This document shows positions 51,127 to 60,613 of a DNA stretch of 64,000 bases, in pieces. Location of the stretch: contig JBKBUF010000013.1 in assembly GCA_046290815.1 (NCBI GenBank), forward strand, positions 58,068 through 122,067. The letters are read 5' to 3'. The position numbers were made by a program, and so were the translations under genes. This DNA is from JBKBUF01 sp046290815. GTDB taxonomy: Bacteria; Bacteroidota; Bacteroidia; Cytophagales; Cytophagaceae. The notes below the pieces were generated by a model. The model was not told the origin of the DNA, did no database searches, and saw nothing but the letters and a program-made list of their open reading frames with translations. Each line of letters opens with the position of its first letter. Position 1 is the first letter of the stretch.

Positions 51127-52812
51127 ATGCACAGACTTTTTTGCATTTTCCTTTTACTGATTTCCATTGGTTCTTATTCACAGAGTTCCTACATACCACT
51201 TAACCAGGACTATTACTATCTGATCGAAAGATATGAGGTACTTAACGGTCGGATGGCCCAGGGGTTTCATTCCACGATAAAGCCGATTCAGAGAAAAGCC
51301 TTAATGGAATATATTGACTCACTTAATGTTGATAGCAGCAGACTGAGCAAATCGGATATATTTAACCTAACCTACATGCAAAATGACAGTTGGGAATTTT
51401 CTGAAGCAGAAAGCAGCATAAGCAATAGGCCATTCCTCCGCCATTTTTATAAAAGGAAATCTGACTTTTACTCAGTCCATACCGAAGATTTTGACCTGCA
51501 TGTTAACCCTGTCATCTATTTTTCGGGGGGAAAAGACTTTGCCTTTTCCAGGTCAACATATACCAATACAAGAGGAATTGAGGCACGTGGTATGATTAAC
51601 AATAAAGTTAGCTTTTACACTTTCGCAGCAGACAACCAGGGAAGATTCCCTGAATATGTTGGCAGATGGATTGCAGACAATGATGCCATACCGGGAGAAG
51701 GCTTCAAAAAAAGTTTTAAGCAGGACGCCGGAGCAGTTGATTTCCTGACTGCCCGAGGGTACATAACAGTCAATCTCACCAAGAACATTCATGCTCAATT
51801 CGGACATGACAGAAATTTTATTGGCGACGGCTACAGATCGCTGATATTATCTGACTTCGCAACTAACTATACCTTCCTTAAGCTAAATACCAATGTCTGG
51901 AGAATCAATTACATGAACCTGTTTACTGAAATGAATGCAGGGACAGGTAACGCTAATCAGATATTTCCCAAAAAATATATGGCTCTGCACCATTTGAGCC
52001 TTAGACTAACTGACAATCTATTGATCGGAGTATTCGAATCGGAAGTTTTTGGCCAGGACAGTGCAAGAAGAGGCTATGACATAAATTATCTTAATCCGAT
52101 CATTTTCTACAGATCTATCGAACAGCAACTTGGAAGCGGGGACAATGCAATTTTAGGAATTAATCTCAAATGGAATTTCTTAAAGCATTTCACGCTATAT
52201 GGACAGTTTGTAATGGACGAATTCATGTTGCAGGAAGTTAAAGCAAGAAGAGGTTGGTGGGGGAACAAATTTGCTTATCAGGCAGGGGTAAAATACTTTA
52301 ACGCGTTCGGCATAAAGAACATGGACCTCCTTGCAGAAACAAATATTGTAAGACCTTATACCTACAGTCATTCTTCAGCATATACCAATTACACACATTA
52401 CAATCAGCCATTGGCACATCCTCTAGGAGCAAACTTTTACGAAGCTATTGGAATAGTCAGGTTTCAGCCTGCCCCACGCCTTCTATGCACAGGAAAATTA
52501 ATTTATGCCCAATTTGGATCAGATACAACTACCACAGATATTGGTAAAGACAACATGGGTGGAAACATCAACAAAAGTTATATTGAAGTTGCCAACAATA
52601 GATACTTCGGAAATAACATTGGACAAGGTATTCCAAACACACTCTTATACGCAAGCCTTACATTAACCTATCAGATAAGACACAATTTATTTGTTGATTT
52701 CACACAAGTAATCAGACAACTGGAAAGCGGATTGGAATCAAGGAATCTTAACACCAACTTCAGTTCATTATCACTTAGATGGAATATTCCTCAGAGACTG
52801 CACGAGTTTTGA
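51127..52812 (+). CDS. Outer-membrane beta-barrel of the RemB/Wzi type
   Basis: 561 aa with a signal peptide (LLISIGSYSQ, about 20). An opening YIPLNQDYYYLIERYEVLNG precedes a predicted large barrel. FGHDRNFIGDGYRSLILSDFATNYTFLKLNTNVWRINYMNLF is typical of gliding motility protein RemB and related Wzi-like capsule-assembly barrels. It ends with the strand LSLRWNIPQRLHEF. Wzi-like proteins bind capsular polysaccharide at the outer membrane. RemB is implicated in gliding. It is divergent from the polysaccharide-modification run, which supports a capsule or surface-glycan role. Confidence 0.7.
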   Translation: MHRLFCIFLLLISIGSYSQSSYIPLNQDYYYLIERYEVLNGRMAQGFHSTIKPIQRKALMEYIDSLNVDSSRLSKSDIFNLTYMQNDSWEFSEAESSISNRPFLRHFYKRKSDFYSVHTEDFDLHVNPVIYFSGGKDFAFSRSTYTNTRGIEARGMINNKVSFYTFAADNQGRFPEYVGRWIADNDAIPGEGFKKSFKQDAGAVDFLTARGYITVNLTKNIHAQFGHDRNFIGDGYRSLILSDFATNYTFLKLNTNVWRINYMNLFTEMNAGTGNANQIFPKKYMALHHLSLRLTDNLLIGVFESEVFGQDSARRGYDINYLNPIIFYRSIEQQLGSGDNAILGINLKWNFLKHFTLYGQFVMDEFMLQEVKARRGWWGNKFAYQAGVKYFNAFGIKNMDLLAETNIVRPYTYSHSSAYTNYTHYNQPLAHPLGANFYEAIGIVRFQPAPRLLCTGKLIYAQFGSDTTTTDIGKDNMGGNINKSYIEVANNRYFGNNIGQGIPNTLLYASLTLTYQIRHNLFVDFTQVIRQLESGLESRNLNTNFSSLSLRWNIPQRLHEF

Positions 52813-52852
52813 TTCAGATTAAGCAGATTTACAGATTATCAGATTATGTTTC

Positions 52853-53728
52853 TCAGAAGGACAGGTATGGCAATAGTTTGCTCATTTCAAGGGCACTAAA
52901 TACGCCTGATGAAATAAGCAACTCTTCTGTGACCGACTCTTTAGTTTTTCTTATTTTGATAATCTGCGAGGCCTGGTGAGGACTGATGTATGGATGGGCT
53001 ACCAATGTTTTATAATCAGATTCATTAATTGAAATCCTCTCCGGTTTAAAATCATCTGCAACAAACACCTGCTTTAGCAATGAAATGGCATTGTTCGTAT
53101 CAAGTCCATATACTTCTAACAATTGTCTGCCGGCAGTAAATCCCCCAAGTTTGTTTCTGAATTTTATTATCCTTCCTGCCAACACGGGACCGATTCCTTT
53201 GAGCTTTGTCAATTCTGCCGAATCAACATCATTGATATCGATCGACTTACTCTCAAATCCTTTAGTTTTAATCTTCCCAAAAGATTTTATTTCAATTCTG
53301 GATTCTATTTTTAAATATAAGTCTTCTTTAATTCCGTAAATCTTTTTCAAATCTTCTTTAGTAAAAAATTTCCCTCCCTTAGTTCTGTAGGCGATTATTC
53401 TTCCTGCTATAATTGGAGGAAAACCTGCTGACTCTAACTCCGACTGTGTAGCGAAATTCGGATCAATTATTTTATAAGTTAAGCTTTCAGATTCCGGATA
53501 AATTTTACCACCCTTTATGTCGGTAGAAGAAAGCATGGTTATCTTCACATCTGCATGGTAGCTGGGAAAATAAGCAGGAAGCAAAGAAATAAGAATGCTA
53601 ATGGATAGCAGGAAAACTGTAATGCAGATTACGACAACAAAGCCTCTTGATTCCGTATTGGACAGCCCGAAAAAAACTTTAACCGAATGGTTTAACTTTT
53701 TCCAAATGACCGGCCGCGGATTTTTCAT
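52853..53728 (-). CDS. Membrane-anchored helix-hairpin-helix protein (ComEA-like)
   Basis: 291 aa. One transmembrane helix lies near residues 28-50 (GFVVVICITVFLLSISILISLLP). Three helix-hairpin-helix units follow: SAGFPPIIAGRIIAYRTKGGKF, KLKGIGPVLAGRIIKFRNKLGGF and AHPYISPHQASQIIKIRK. HhH pairs bind DNA backbone without sequence preference, and ComEA uses them for DNA uptake. Here the function is inferred only from that likeness. Its start overlaps the AGCS symporter stop by one base, so the genes are coupled. Confidence 0.7.
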   Translation of the reverse strand: MKNPRPVIWKKLNHSVKVFFGLSNTESRGFVVVICITVFLLSISILISLLPAYFPSYHADVKITMLSSTDIKGGKIYPESESLTYKIIDPNFATQSELESAGFPPIIAGRIIAYRTKGGKFFTKEDLKKIYGIKEDLYLKIESRIEIKSFGKIKTKGFESKSIDINDVDSAELTKLKGIGPVLAGRIIKFRNKLGGFTAGRQLLEVYGLDTNNAISLLKQVFVADDFKPERISINESDYKTLVAHPYISPHQASQIIKIRKTKESVTEELLISSGVFSALEMSKLLPYLSF

Positions 53729-55245
53729 TATTTAAACTTTTTTATCTCTCCGGATTTTATTCTTCGAAGGAAAGAGGCCAGATCGTCTTTAACCTCCCTG
53801 GAAAAAATATACATGGCTAGCATATTAGGAAAGCTCATGGCAAAAATCATGGCATCAGAAAAATCAATGACACTTCCCAGACTCATGGTAGCACCAATTA
53901 CTACGAATACACAAAAAATAAATTTATAAGACAGGTCAGCCAGTTTGCCTTCACCGAACAAAAAAGTCCAGGCTTTCAATCCGTAATAAGACCAGGATAT
54001 CATGGTGGAGAATGCAAACAATACAACCGCTACAGCAAGCACATAAGGAAACCATGAAATTACTTTACCAAAAGCAAGACTGGTCATGGCAATACCTTTG
54101 GCAGTATTGTCATTTGCAACAAGACCTGCACCTGAAGTATCTGTGATAATTATTACTAAAGCAGTTACTGTACAAACTATCACAGTATCTATAAATGGCT
54201 CTAATAAGGAAACCAGCCCTTCTGATACAGGTTCATTGGTTTTAACAGCTGAGTGAGCAATAGAGGCAGAGCCTACGCCAGCTTCATTGGAAAAAGAAGC
54301 TCTTACAAATCCAAGAACTAACACACCCAGAACACCTCCGTAAACAGCATCCGGATTGAATGCTCCTTTAAAAATCAGGTAAAATGTACCCGGAATTTTT
54401 TCATAAAACGCACCGAGTATCACTAGTCCGGCAAGCATGTAAATTCCGCACATGAAAGGGACAATCTTTTCAGTTACTCTTGCGATGGATTTTACACCAC
54501 CGATTATCACAATACCAACAAATACCGCCATTATAAGCCCGACCCAAAATTTACTTCCGATCAAGCCATCAGGACCTCCCGTAATATTTACAAGTTGGGT
54601 AGCTGCCTGATTGCCCTGGAACATATTACCTCCTCCAAAAGAACCACCTATACAAAGAATTGCAAAAAGGACGCCCATAACTTTTCCTGCCAATGGCCAG
54701 CCCTTTTTTGAAAGTCCATCCTGAAGATAATACATAGGGCCGCCTGAAACTGTGCCTTCAGTATCTATCCTTCTGTACTTTACGCCAAGAGTACATTCCA
54801 CAAATTTGGAAGTCATTCCTAACAAGCCGGCAAGTATCATCCAGAATGTAGCGCCGGGACCGCCTTTGGAAATAGCCACTGCCACTCCTGCTATATTTCC
54901 AAGACCTACTGTTCCTGATAATGCAGTAGCCAGAGCCTGAAAATGTGAAACCTCACCTTTATCATTAGGGTCGTCGTAACAACCTTTTACTATCTGGATG
55001 GCAATTCGGAATCCGCGAAAGTTGATGAACCACATGTAAACGGTAAAGAAAATTGCTCCGGTCAGAAGCCAGATAACAATTATAGGAAATGGAGTGCCAG
55101 CGATATTTATTTCGTAAAATATATATCCGGAAACAAATTTAGCCACAGGCTCTACCCATTCACTGATGCGATCATCCAGTCCCGCATTCTGAGCAAATGC
55201 CATTGTAGGAAAAAGGGTAAAAATAGCGAATAGAAGTTTTTTCAT
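53728..55245 (-). CDS. Sodium/alanine symporter family protein (AGCS)
   Basis: 505 aa with about eleven membrane helices and an apparent N-terminal signal-like segment (FAIFTLFPTMAFAQ). AGCS signatures: GLGNIAGVAVAISKGGPGATFWMILAGLLGM (about 115-145), GGPMYYLQDGLSKKGW, and ASFSNEAGVGSASIAHSAVKTNEPVSEGL. It imports alanine or glycine with sodium across the inner membrane. An N-terminal extension of about 55 residues precedes the first family helix. Confidence 0.9.
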   Translation of the reverse strand: MKKLLFAIFTLFPTMAFAQNAGLDDRISEWVEPVAKFVSGYIFYEINIAGTPFPIIVIWLLTGAIFFTVYMWFINFRGFRIAIQIVKGCYDDPNDKGEVSHFQALATALSGTVGLGNIAGVAVAISKGGPGATFWMILAGLLGMTSKFVECTLGVKYRRIDTEGTVSGGPMYYLQDGLSKKGWPLAGKVMGVLFAILCIGGSFGGGNMFQGNQAATQLVNITGGPDGLIGSKFWVGLIMAVFVGIVIIGGVKSIARVTEKIVPFMCGIYMLAGLVILGAFYEKIPGTFYLIFKGAFNPDAVYGGVLGVLVLGFVRASFSNEAGVGSASIAHSAVKTNEPVSEGLVSLLEPFIDTVIVCTVTALVIIITDTSGAGLVANDNTAKGIAMTSLAFGKVISWFPYVLAVAVVLFAFSTMISWSYYGLKAWTFLFGEGKLADLSYKFIFCVFVVIGATMSLGSVIDFSDAMIFAMSFPNMLAMYIFSREVKDDLASFLRRIKSGEIKKFK

Positions 55246-55394
55246 TAATTCTTAAACAAATAACTTATGCATCCAATCAACTGGATTTTCATAGCATAAG
55301 CCGGTATAACTATTACAAATCAATCCAGAACCAGCTTTAAAAATATAAAATTAAGATAAGAAGTAAAGAAAAAATTTAAACAGCGTTAAAAAAT

Positions 55395-55421
55395 AAAGCC
55401 CTCCTATCCCGGGAGGGCTTT
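55395..55421 (-). terminator. Intrinsic terminator
   Basis: AAAGCCCTCC and GGGAGGGCTTT form a perfect GC-rich stem around a 6-nt centre. On the minus strand the stem is followed by ATTTTTTAACGC. It lies over 260 nt past the nearest upstream stop codon, which already has its own terminator. Confidence 0.65.
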
Positions 55422-55560
55422 AACCTTTACTAAATTATTTACTAACTTATCTAACAAGTTGCGTCTAATAATTCAGACTATATATTGTTGAAATAAGTTC
55501 AATTTTACATAAGACCCGAAGGCCTAAGGCACAGAAAAAGATTTAAAAAATCACAACAAA
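55395..55560 (-). ncRNA. Possible small RNA with UUCG-capped hairpin
   Basis: Between the two terminators the minus strand contains AGGCC-UUCG-GGUCU at about 55519-55532. This is a cUUCGg tetraloop on a 5-bp stem, and the G-U pair makes it stable on this strand only. The strand ends at the terminator 55395-55421. No consensus -7 box was found, so the 5' end is a guess. Confidence 0.3.
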
Positions 55561-55617
55561 TCGGATTTCCCGGCCGAATATTTATTAAAATTGACAGATT
55601 TCTCTCTAAAAAACAAG

Positions 55618-55666
55618 AAAAATCCGTTGATTTTGGAAGATAAACCTCAAAAATTAACGGATTTTT
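55618..55666 (-). terminator. Intrinsic terminator of the dTDP-sugar reductase gene
   Basis: AAAAATCCGTT (55618-55628) pairs with AACGGATTTTT (55656-55666), a perfect 11-bp stem with a 27-nt loop. The minus-strand 3' arm ends in Ts. It lies 18 nt past the stop codon. Confidence 0.6.
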
Positions 55667-55684
55667 AAAAAACTTCAGTTAAAG

Positions 55685-56602
55685 TTAATCTACTTCCTGG
55701 CCTAATTGCTCAGCAACAAGCTTTATTCCTTCTTCAAAGCTATGTGGATCGTAGCCCAAATCGTTACATGCCTTCTCTAGAATGAAACCAGTCCTCGGAG
55801 GCCTCATTGCCGGTTGCTTAAATTTGGTACTGTCTGTTTTAGTGATCAGATTTTTATCCAGATTAAAATATTTGGCAGTCTGGATAGCCATATCATACGG
55901 AGTAAGAAAATCCTTGCCTGAGATGTTATAAATGCCTGTAGCCTGGTTTTCCATAATCAGATAACATCCCATAGCTAAATCTTCTGCCAATGTGGGAGTT
56001 CTCCACTGATCATTTACAACCTGTATTGGCTTTTTCTCCTCAAGACTTTTCTTTACCCATAGAATTATGTTTGAACGACTCATATCATGAGCAACACCAT
56101 ATACCAGCACAGTGCGGGCGATGGCCCATTTGATTTTACTTTTTATAACAAGCTTCTCTGCGTCCAGCTTACTTTGCCCGTAAAAGCTTAAAGGATTAGC
56201 CTTGGCTTTTTCATCGTATGGCCCCTCTTTTCCATCAAATATAAAATCAGTGGACAAGTGAACCAGATGTGATTTGGTTTTACATGCAGCGTCAATAATG
56301 AATTGAACCGCATCTACATTTTGTTTTCTGCATGCTTCTTTTTCCACCTCACATTGATCTACATTGGTCATTGCTGCTGTATGGATGATAAAATCAGGTT
56401 TTACAGACAAAATCGCATCTGTCACCTGTTTCTTATCAGTTATGTCCATGCTGATATATTGATAGTCACCTTCGGTGAAGGGCAAGCGGTTCGGACCTCT
56501 TGAACTGGCTATCAGTGTATAATTTTCATCTTGTACTAATAGATTTACCAGCTTTTGACCAAGTAGTCCGTTTGAACCAGTAACCAAAACCTTCTTTTTC
56601 AT
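55685..56602 (-). CDS. dTDP-4-dehydrorhamnose reductase-like SDR
   Basis: 305 aa, extended SDR fold. The NADP motif is VTGSNGLLGQKLVNLL, the active site has Ser/Thr-Tyr-x3-Lys as HLSTDFIFDGKEGPYDEKAKANPLSFYGQSKLDAEKLV, and DQWRTPTLAEDLA is the RmlD-like substrate segment. It likely reduces dTDP-4-dehydro-rhamnose in L-rhamnose synthesis. The other rml genes are not adjacent, so the specificity is inferred. It is followed by its own terminator. Confidence 0.82.
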   Translation of the reverse strand: MKKKVLVTGSNGLLGQKLVNLLVQDENYTLIASSRGPNRLPFTEGDYQYISMDITDKKQVTDAILSVKPDFIIHTAAMTNVDQCEVEKEACRKQNVDAVQFIIDAACKTKSHLVHLSTDFIFDGKEGPYDEKAKANPLSFYGQSKLDAEKLVIKSKIKWAIARTVLVYGVAHDMSRSNIILWVKKSLEEKKPIQVVNDQWRTPTLAEDLAMGCYLIMENQATGIYNISGKDFLTPYDMAIQTAKYFNLDKNLITKTDSTKFKQPAMRPPRTGFILEKACNDLGYDPHSFEEGIKLVAEQLGQEVD

Positions 56603-56632
56603 AGATAATTTCTTTTCAGTTTTTTTACCTTA

Positions 56633-57268
56633 TTATGAAAACATGTTTTCACAACCATACAACTTTATAATCTTTTTCTTCTTCATTTTTTCCGCCTTTA
56701 CTTTCATAGTAATGTTTTTTAAAGGGCGATCTCTCCCGTCTTTCGGTTGCTCTGCTATCTTGTCAACCACGTCCAACCCTTTTATTACCTGGCCGAAGAC
56801 GGTATAATTATTATTGAGAAAATGTGTTCCCTCATTGTTTTGAACAATATAAAACTGCGAGCCGCTTGATTCTTTATTAGGGTTTACCGCATCGCCCATT
56901 CTCGCTGCTGCCAATGCTCCTTTTATATGCTTTAACTCCGGAACAAATTCTGCAGGAATTGTGTAACCCGGACCACCATGTCCATCATTATTCGGATCCT
57001 CATCTTTTGAATTAGGATCACCTCCCTGAATCATAAAATTTTTAATGATCCTGTGGAAGGTCGTCCCGTCAAAATACCCCTCTCCTGCCAGTTTTATAAA
57101 ATTTTCCTTATGCTTCGGTGTCTGATCAAATAGCAGTATTACCATATCACCGAACTCCGTGCTTATGGTAATAACATAATCCTCACCTTTAATCTTTTTA
57201 TTTTGAGCATTTGCGACAGTAAAGGCAAGTACACCTGCTATTACTGTATTTAACAGATTCCGAAGCAT
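56633..57268 (-). CDS. Exported cyclophilin-type peptidyl-prolyl isomerase
   Basis: 211 aa with a signal peptide (VLAFTVANAQ, about 21). The cyclophilin core has FKI-like opening ENFIKLAGEGYFDGTTFHRIIKNFMIQGGDP, the substrate site SSGSQFYIVQNNEGTHFLNNNYTVFGQVIKGLDVVDKIAEQP, and NGHGGPGYTIPAEF-like central loop. The catalytic Arg of HRI and the QFYI segment are intact. It assists folding of proteins in the periplasm. It precedes no obvious partner; hemC lies 41 nt upstream on the same strand. Confidence 0.9.
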   Translation of the reverse strand: MLRNLLNTVIAGVLAFTVANAQNKKIKGEDYVITISTEFGDMVILLFDQTPKHKENFIKLAGEGYFDGTTFHRIIKNFMIQGGDPNSKDEDPNNDGHGGPGYTIPAEFVPELKHIKGALAAARMGDAVNPNKESSGSQFYIVQNNEGTHFLNNNYTVFGQVIKGLDVVDKIAEQPKDGRDRPLKNITMKVKAEKMKKKKIIKLYGCENMFS

Positions 57269-57309
57269 AACAATAACGGTTAGTAAAAACTGACTAGTTA
57301 ATAAAAAGT

Positions 57310-58233
57310 TTATTTTTTGAATTCACTTAAAATTCTTTTTCCGCCTGCATCAAGCACTTCTTCGGCCAAGGTAATACCCATTGAAACCCCATCGGCAGAA
57401 TTTCCGGATTTTTCGAGTTTTATTAGTTCTTTTCCCTGCAGATCAGCAATTCCACCAGTCAGGGATAAGTTTGCACCCTTAAATACAGCCATTCCGAAAG
57501 CAGGAATGCTGCAGCCTCCCTGTAGCCTGTTTAAAAAAGCCCGTTCAGCCTTTAATATCATTTCCGTTTCCGGATGATTTAACAATTCACGGATTTTATC
57601 CTTTTTTGATTTGCTTAATCCTGCTGAAGCTTCAATGGCAATACTTCCCTGTCCTACAGCAGGAACAAATTTATCCAATGGTAATTTTTCAATAATATAT
57701 TTGTCAAACCCCATACGATGGACACCTGCATATGCCAGTATCATAGCTTTAAACTGCCCTTCTTCCATCTTCCTGAACCTGGTCTGAAGATTTCCTCTGG
57801 CATCAGCAACTTTCACTTCCGGATAATAATATTTCAGCATCGCTCTTCTTCTCGTTGAAGAAGTTCCGATTAAAACTTCCGGGGAATTTTTAAATTTAAA
57901 ATCAGGATCAAGACTCACTAACACATCGTTTGGTTCTTCTCTTTTTGTAAATGCAATTATCTCCAACCCTTCCGGAAGCTGTGTTTGCATATCTTTAGCA
58001 CTATGCACTGCTATATCAAGTTCTCCAGCTACAAGTTTCTCTTCTAATTCTTCAGTGAAAATTCCTTTGGTTCCAATCTCTGCAAATGCCTGACCCAACA
58101 ACTTATCACCCTTGGTCTCTATTGCAAGTATTTCAGTTTGTATCCCTGCCTTATTTAGTACTCCCGCAACGAAATGTGTCTGCCACAATGCAAGCTTGCT
58201 TCCTCTGGTACCTATTTTTATTTTATCCGACAT
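57310..58233 (-). CDS. hemC: Hydroxymethylbilane synthase (porphobilinogen deaminase)
   Basis: 307 aa. Family marks: IGTRGSKLALWQTHFVAGVL at the N-terminus, VHSAKDMQTQLPEGLEI, IGTSSTRRRAMLKYYYPEVKVADARGNLQTRFRKM, and the cofactor-carrying cysteine in RLQGGCSIPAFGMA. It joins four porphobilinogens into the linear tetrapyrrole of heme synthesis, using a dipyrromethane cofactor on that Cys. It begins 1 nt after the stop of the delta-prime gene, so the two are coupled. Confidence 0.97.
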   Translation of the reverse strand: MSDKIKIGTRGSKLALWQTHFVAGVLNKAGIQTEILAIETKGDKLLGQAFAEIGTKGIFTEELEEKLVAGELDIAVHSAKDMQTQLPEGLEIIAFTKREEPNDVLVSLDPDFKFKNSPEVLIGTSSTRRRAMLKYYYPEVKVADARGNLQTRFRKMEEGQFKAMILAYAGVHRMGFDKYIIEKLPLDKFVPAVGQGSIAIEASAGLSKSKKDKIRELLNHPETEMILKAERAFLNRLQGGCSIPAFGMAVFKGANLSLTGGIADLQGKELIKLEKSGNSADGVSMGITLAEEVLDAGGKRILSEFKK

Positions 58234-58234
58234 A

Positions 58235-59365
58235 CTAATTTGATTGTTGTTTCATAATTGCTGAAATCTGGAAAGACATATCAAGAAATACAATTTTTGC
58301 GTTAGCATTTCTCTCAATATGATAAAATCCTTCATTCAGCTGTTTACTTATATTTTCTACTTTCCATTCATCCAACACTTTGGAGAAACCTTCCACAAAT
58401 TTCATATCTTCCTCATTAAGGCGAAGAAGATCTTTGCTATAGCGGCAGACAAGTGTTTCACGCAAAATTCCCAGCCCATAATGAAATAAACTTTTCTGAC
58501 CTTCACGTCCAAGCTTCTGAAAAGCTTCCATCCATTCCATTAACTCGGCCACATTGTTCTTTTTAAAGCATACCCTCATCCAATCCCTGAACATCTGATG
58601 ATTGTCTTCTTCTATTTCTGAAGCGAGACGCAAAGCTTCATTGAGATTACCATCAGAAAGATATGCGAGTTGTGTGGCCTTCTTATCATCAAATCCCTGC
58701 TTCTCCTTAAGGTAATGTTTGACTTCCTCATCTGTGAATGGCCTGACTTTTACCTTCTGTGTTCTTGATAATACTGTCGTAATTATCTTCTCAGAATTGT
58801 TTGTCACAAGAAGAAACAGTGTTTTTTGCGGAGGCTCTTCAAGCACCTTAAGAATGGCATTGGCTGCGGTGATGTGCATATTCTCCGGCAACCAAATGAT
58901 CAGAATTTTATATTCAGCCTCAAATGGCTTCAGACTGATATTTTTTATAATGTTTCTGCTTTCCTCTACTGAGATGTTCAACTGCTTATTCTCTGACCCG
59001 ATAAATTCTCCCCAATTGAGCACCCCTCCATAAGGGTTATCCAGAAAAAACTTTCTCCAGTCATTCATGAATAAGGAGCTTAAGGGATCCTTAGGAACAT
59101 GTTTTGTAGTTGCTACCGGAAATACAAAGTGAAGATCGGGATGGATAAGCTTGTTATATTTAACACATGAAGGACATGTTCCGCAAGAATCATTTTCTAC
59201 CCTGCTTTCACAATTGATATAGGTAGCATAGGCTACAGCCAAAGCCAGATTTGCCCCCCCTTCGGATCCCATGAATAACTGAGCATGGGCAACATGGGAG
59301 TTTTGCACTGAAGCCATCAGTGTTTTTTTTGTTTCAACTAAACCAGGTATTTGAGAAAACTGCAT
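58235..59365 (-). CDS. DNA polymerase III subunit delta-prime-like clamp-loader protein
   Basis: 376 aa. The AAA+ fold opens IPGLVETKKTLMASVQNSHVAHAQLFMGSEGGANLALAVAYATYINC. The P-loop position reads GSEGGANL, not GxxGxGKT, so ATP is not bound there, as in delta-prime. The zinc-binding cysteines are CESRVENDSCGTCPSCVKY. EEPPQKTLFLLVTNNSEKIITTVLSRTQKV is the sensor 1 region with the SRC-like motif altered to SRT. It belongs to the DNA sliding-clamp loader. Confidence 0.85.
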   Translation of the reverse strand: MQFSQIPGLVETKKTLMASVQNSHVAHAQLFMGSEGGANLALAVAYATYINCESRVENDSCGTCPSCVKYNKLIHPDLHFVFPVATTKHVPKDPLSSLFMNDWRKFFLDNPYGGVLNWGEFIGSENKQLNISVEESRNIIKNISLKPFEAEYKILIIWLPENMHITAANAILKVLEEPPQKTLFLLVTNNSEKIITTVLSRTQKVKVRPFTDEEVKHYLKEKQGFDDKKATQLAYLSDGNLNEALRLASEIEEDNHQMFRDWMRVCFKKNNVAELMEWMEAFQKLGREGQKSLFHYGLGILRETLVCRYSKDLLRLNEEDMKFVEGFSKVLDEWKVENISKQLNEGFYHIERNANAKIVFLDMSFQISAIMKQQSN

Positions 59366-59388
59366 AACTATTAGTTGAGGTCCGGAAA

Positions 59389-60546
59389 TTAACTCAATAC
59401 GGGTTGATCATCCAGAGAATATATATTTTTTAAAATAGAAATATCTGTAACAGTAAGTATTACATTTCTGCGTTGCATCACTTTTTCTGCTACATCTATG
59501 GCTTTATTAAACTGAAATCTTACAAAATTATCGGTACCACCCCATGAAAAACTTGGTATAAATTTCGGTTGATATCCGCCTCCGAAAATGTTAGCACTCA
59601 CACCTACAATGGTGCCGGTATTAAACATGGTATTTATACCGCTTTTTGAATGATCGCCCATCATTAGTCCGACAAATTGCTTTCCTGTCTTTACAAGTCT
59701 CTTTTCCTTATAGCTGTAAACAAGAACTTCACTGTAATTATTCTTCAGATTCGAAGTATTAGTGTCTGCACCAAGATTACACCATTCCCCTAAAACCGAA
59801 TTGCCCAGAAAACCATCATGTGCTTTATTGCTATATCCAAAGATAACCGAGTTTACAACTTCTCCTCCTACTTTGCAACACGGACCGAGAGTAGTATCAC
59901 CTTTTATTTTAGCCCCCATGCTTATCTGGCTTCTTTCCCCCATTGCAAAAGGACCTTTAATTATTGCACCTTCCTGAATTTCCGAATTTTTGCCTATAAA
60001 AATCGGCCCTTCCTCAGCGTTCAGTATTGCTGCCCTGATTTTCACCCCTTCTTCAATAAATATATTTTCAGGATTGTAAACTATTGAATTTTTATCAGTA
60101 AGAGGCTTGGACCTATGTTTGCGCTTCAACAATTCAAAATCACATCTAATCTGGCTGCCATTTAATCCAAAAATATCCCATGGTCTTTGAAGGACATCCA
60201 GGTTTCCATCGAATTCAATTCTTTCCCCTTCCGGCTTTTTTCTATAACCTATTATCACCCCGTTTTTGAATAAAACTTTACCTGGTTTTAATCCTTTAAG
60301 TGCGTTGAACAATGCAGGAGTAGGACAAACAGCCCCATTGACAAATAAATTATCCTGTCCGGTCTCAAGAGCAAATTTAATACTGAGATATTCCTCAGTC
60401 ATAAAACAAACTGATTGCCCTGCCAACATCTGCCATTTTTCAAAAATGGTGTATATACCAACCCTTATTGCCGCTACCGGCCTGGTAAAAGTAAACGGAA
60501 GCAAAGCAAGCCGGATATCTGGTTCGTCAAACAGGACAATATTCAT
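59389..60546 (-). CDS. GlmU-like sugar nucleotidyltransferase
   Basis: 385 aa. An N-terminal NTP-transferase-like region (MNIVLFDEPDIRLALLPFTFTRPVAAIRVGIYTIFEKW) lacks the usual GGxGTRL loop. The C-terminal half is a left-handed beta-helix (hexapeptide repeats such as IFIGKNSEIQEGAIIKGPFAMGERSQISMGAKIKGDTTLGP). Bacteroidetes have a conserved protein with this layout annotated as putative sugar nucleotidyltransferase of the GlmU family. It probably lies in UDP-sugar or cell-wall precursor metabolism. It begins 15 nt after the L31 terminator. Confidence 0.75.
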   Translation of the reverse strand: MNIVLFDEPDIRLALLPFTFTRPVAAIRVGIYTIFEKWQMLAGQSVCFMTEEYLSIKFALETGQDNLFVNGAVCPTPALFNALKGLKPGKVLFKNGVIIGYRKKPEGERIEFDGNLDVLQRPWDIFGLNGSQIRCDFELLKRKHRSKPLTDKNSIVYNPENIFIEEGVKIRAAILNAEEGPIFIGKNSEIQEGAIIKGPFAMGERSQISMGAKIKGDTTLGPCCKVGGEVVNSVIFGYSNKAHDGFLGNSVLGEWCNLGADTNTSNLKNNYSEVLVYSYKEKRLVKTGKQFVGLMMGDHSKSGINTMFNTGTIVGVSANIFGGGYQPKFIPSFSWGGTDNFVRFQFNKAIDVAEKVMQRRNVILTVTDISILKNIYSLDDQPVLS

Positions 60547-60560
60547 ATAACAAAAATAAA

Positions 60561-60593
60561 AAAGTCTTCATGGAAAACGCATGAAGACTTTTT
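60561..60593 (-). terminator. Intrinsic terminator of the L31 gene
   Basis: AAAGTCTTCATG and CATGAAGACTTT form a 12-bp perfect stem with loop GAAAACG, with Ts on the minus-strand side (and As on the other, so it may work both ways). It lies 21 nt past the rpmE2 stop. Confidence 0.75.
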
Positions 60594-60613
60594 AATGATT
60601 GGAATTAAATAAA

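Larger units (their letters stand above)
55246..55684. other. Intergenic region with two leftward terminators
   Basis: 439 nt between the AGCS gene and the dTDP-sugar reductase gene, both transcribed leftwards. It contains two separate hairpin terminators (55395-55421 and 55618-55666) and between them a possible small RNA. No ORF stands out. Confidence 0.6.
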
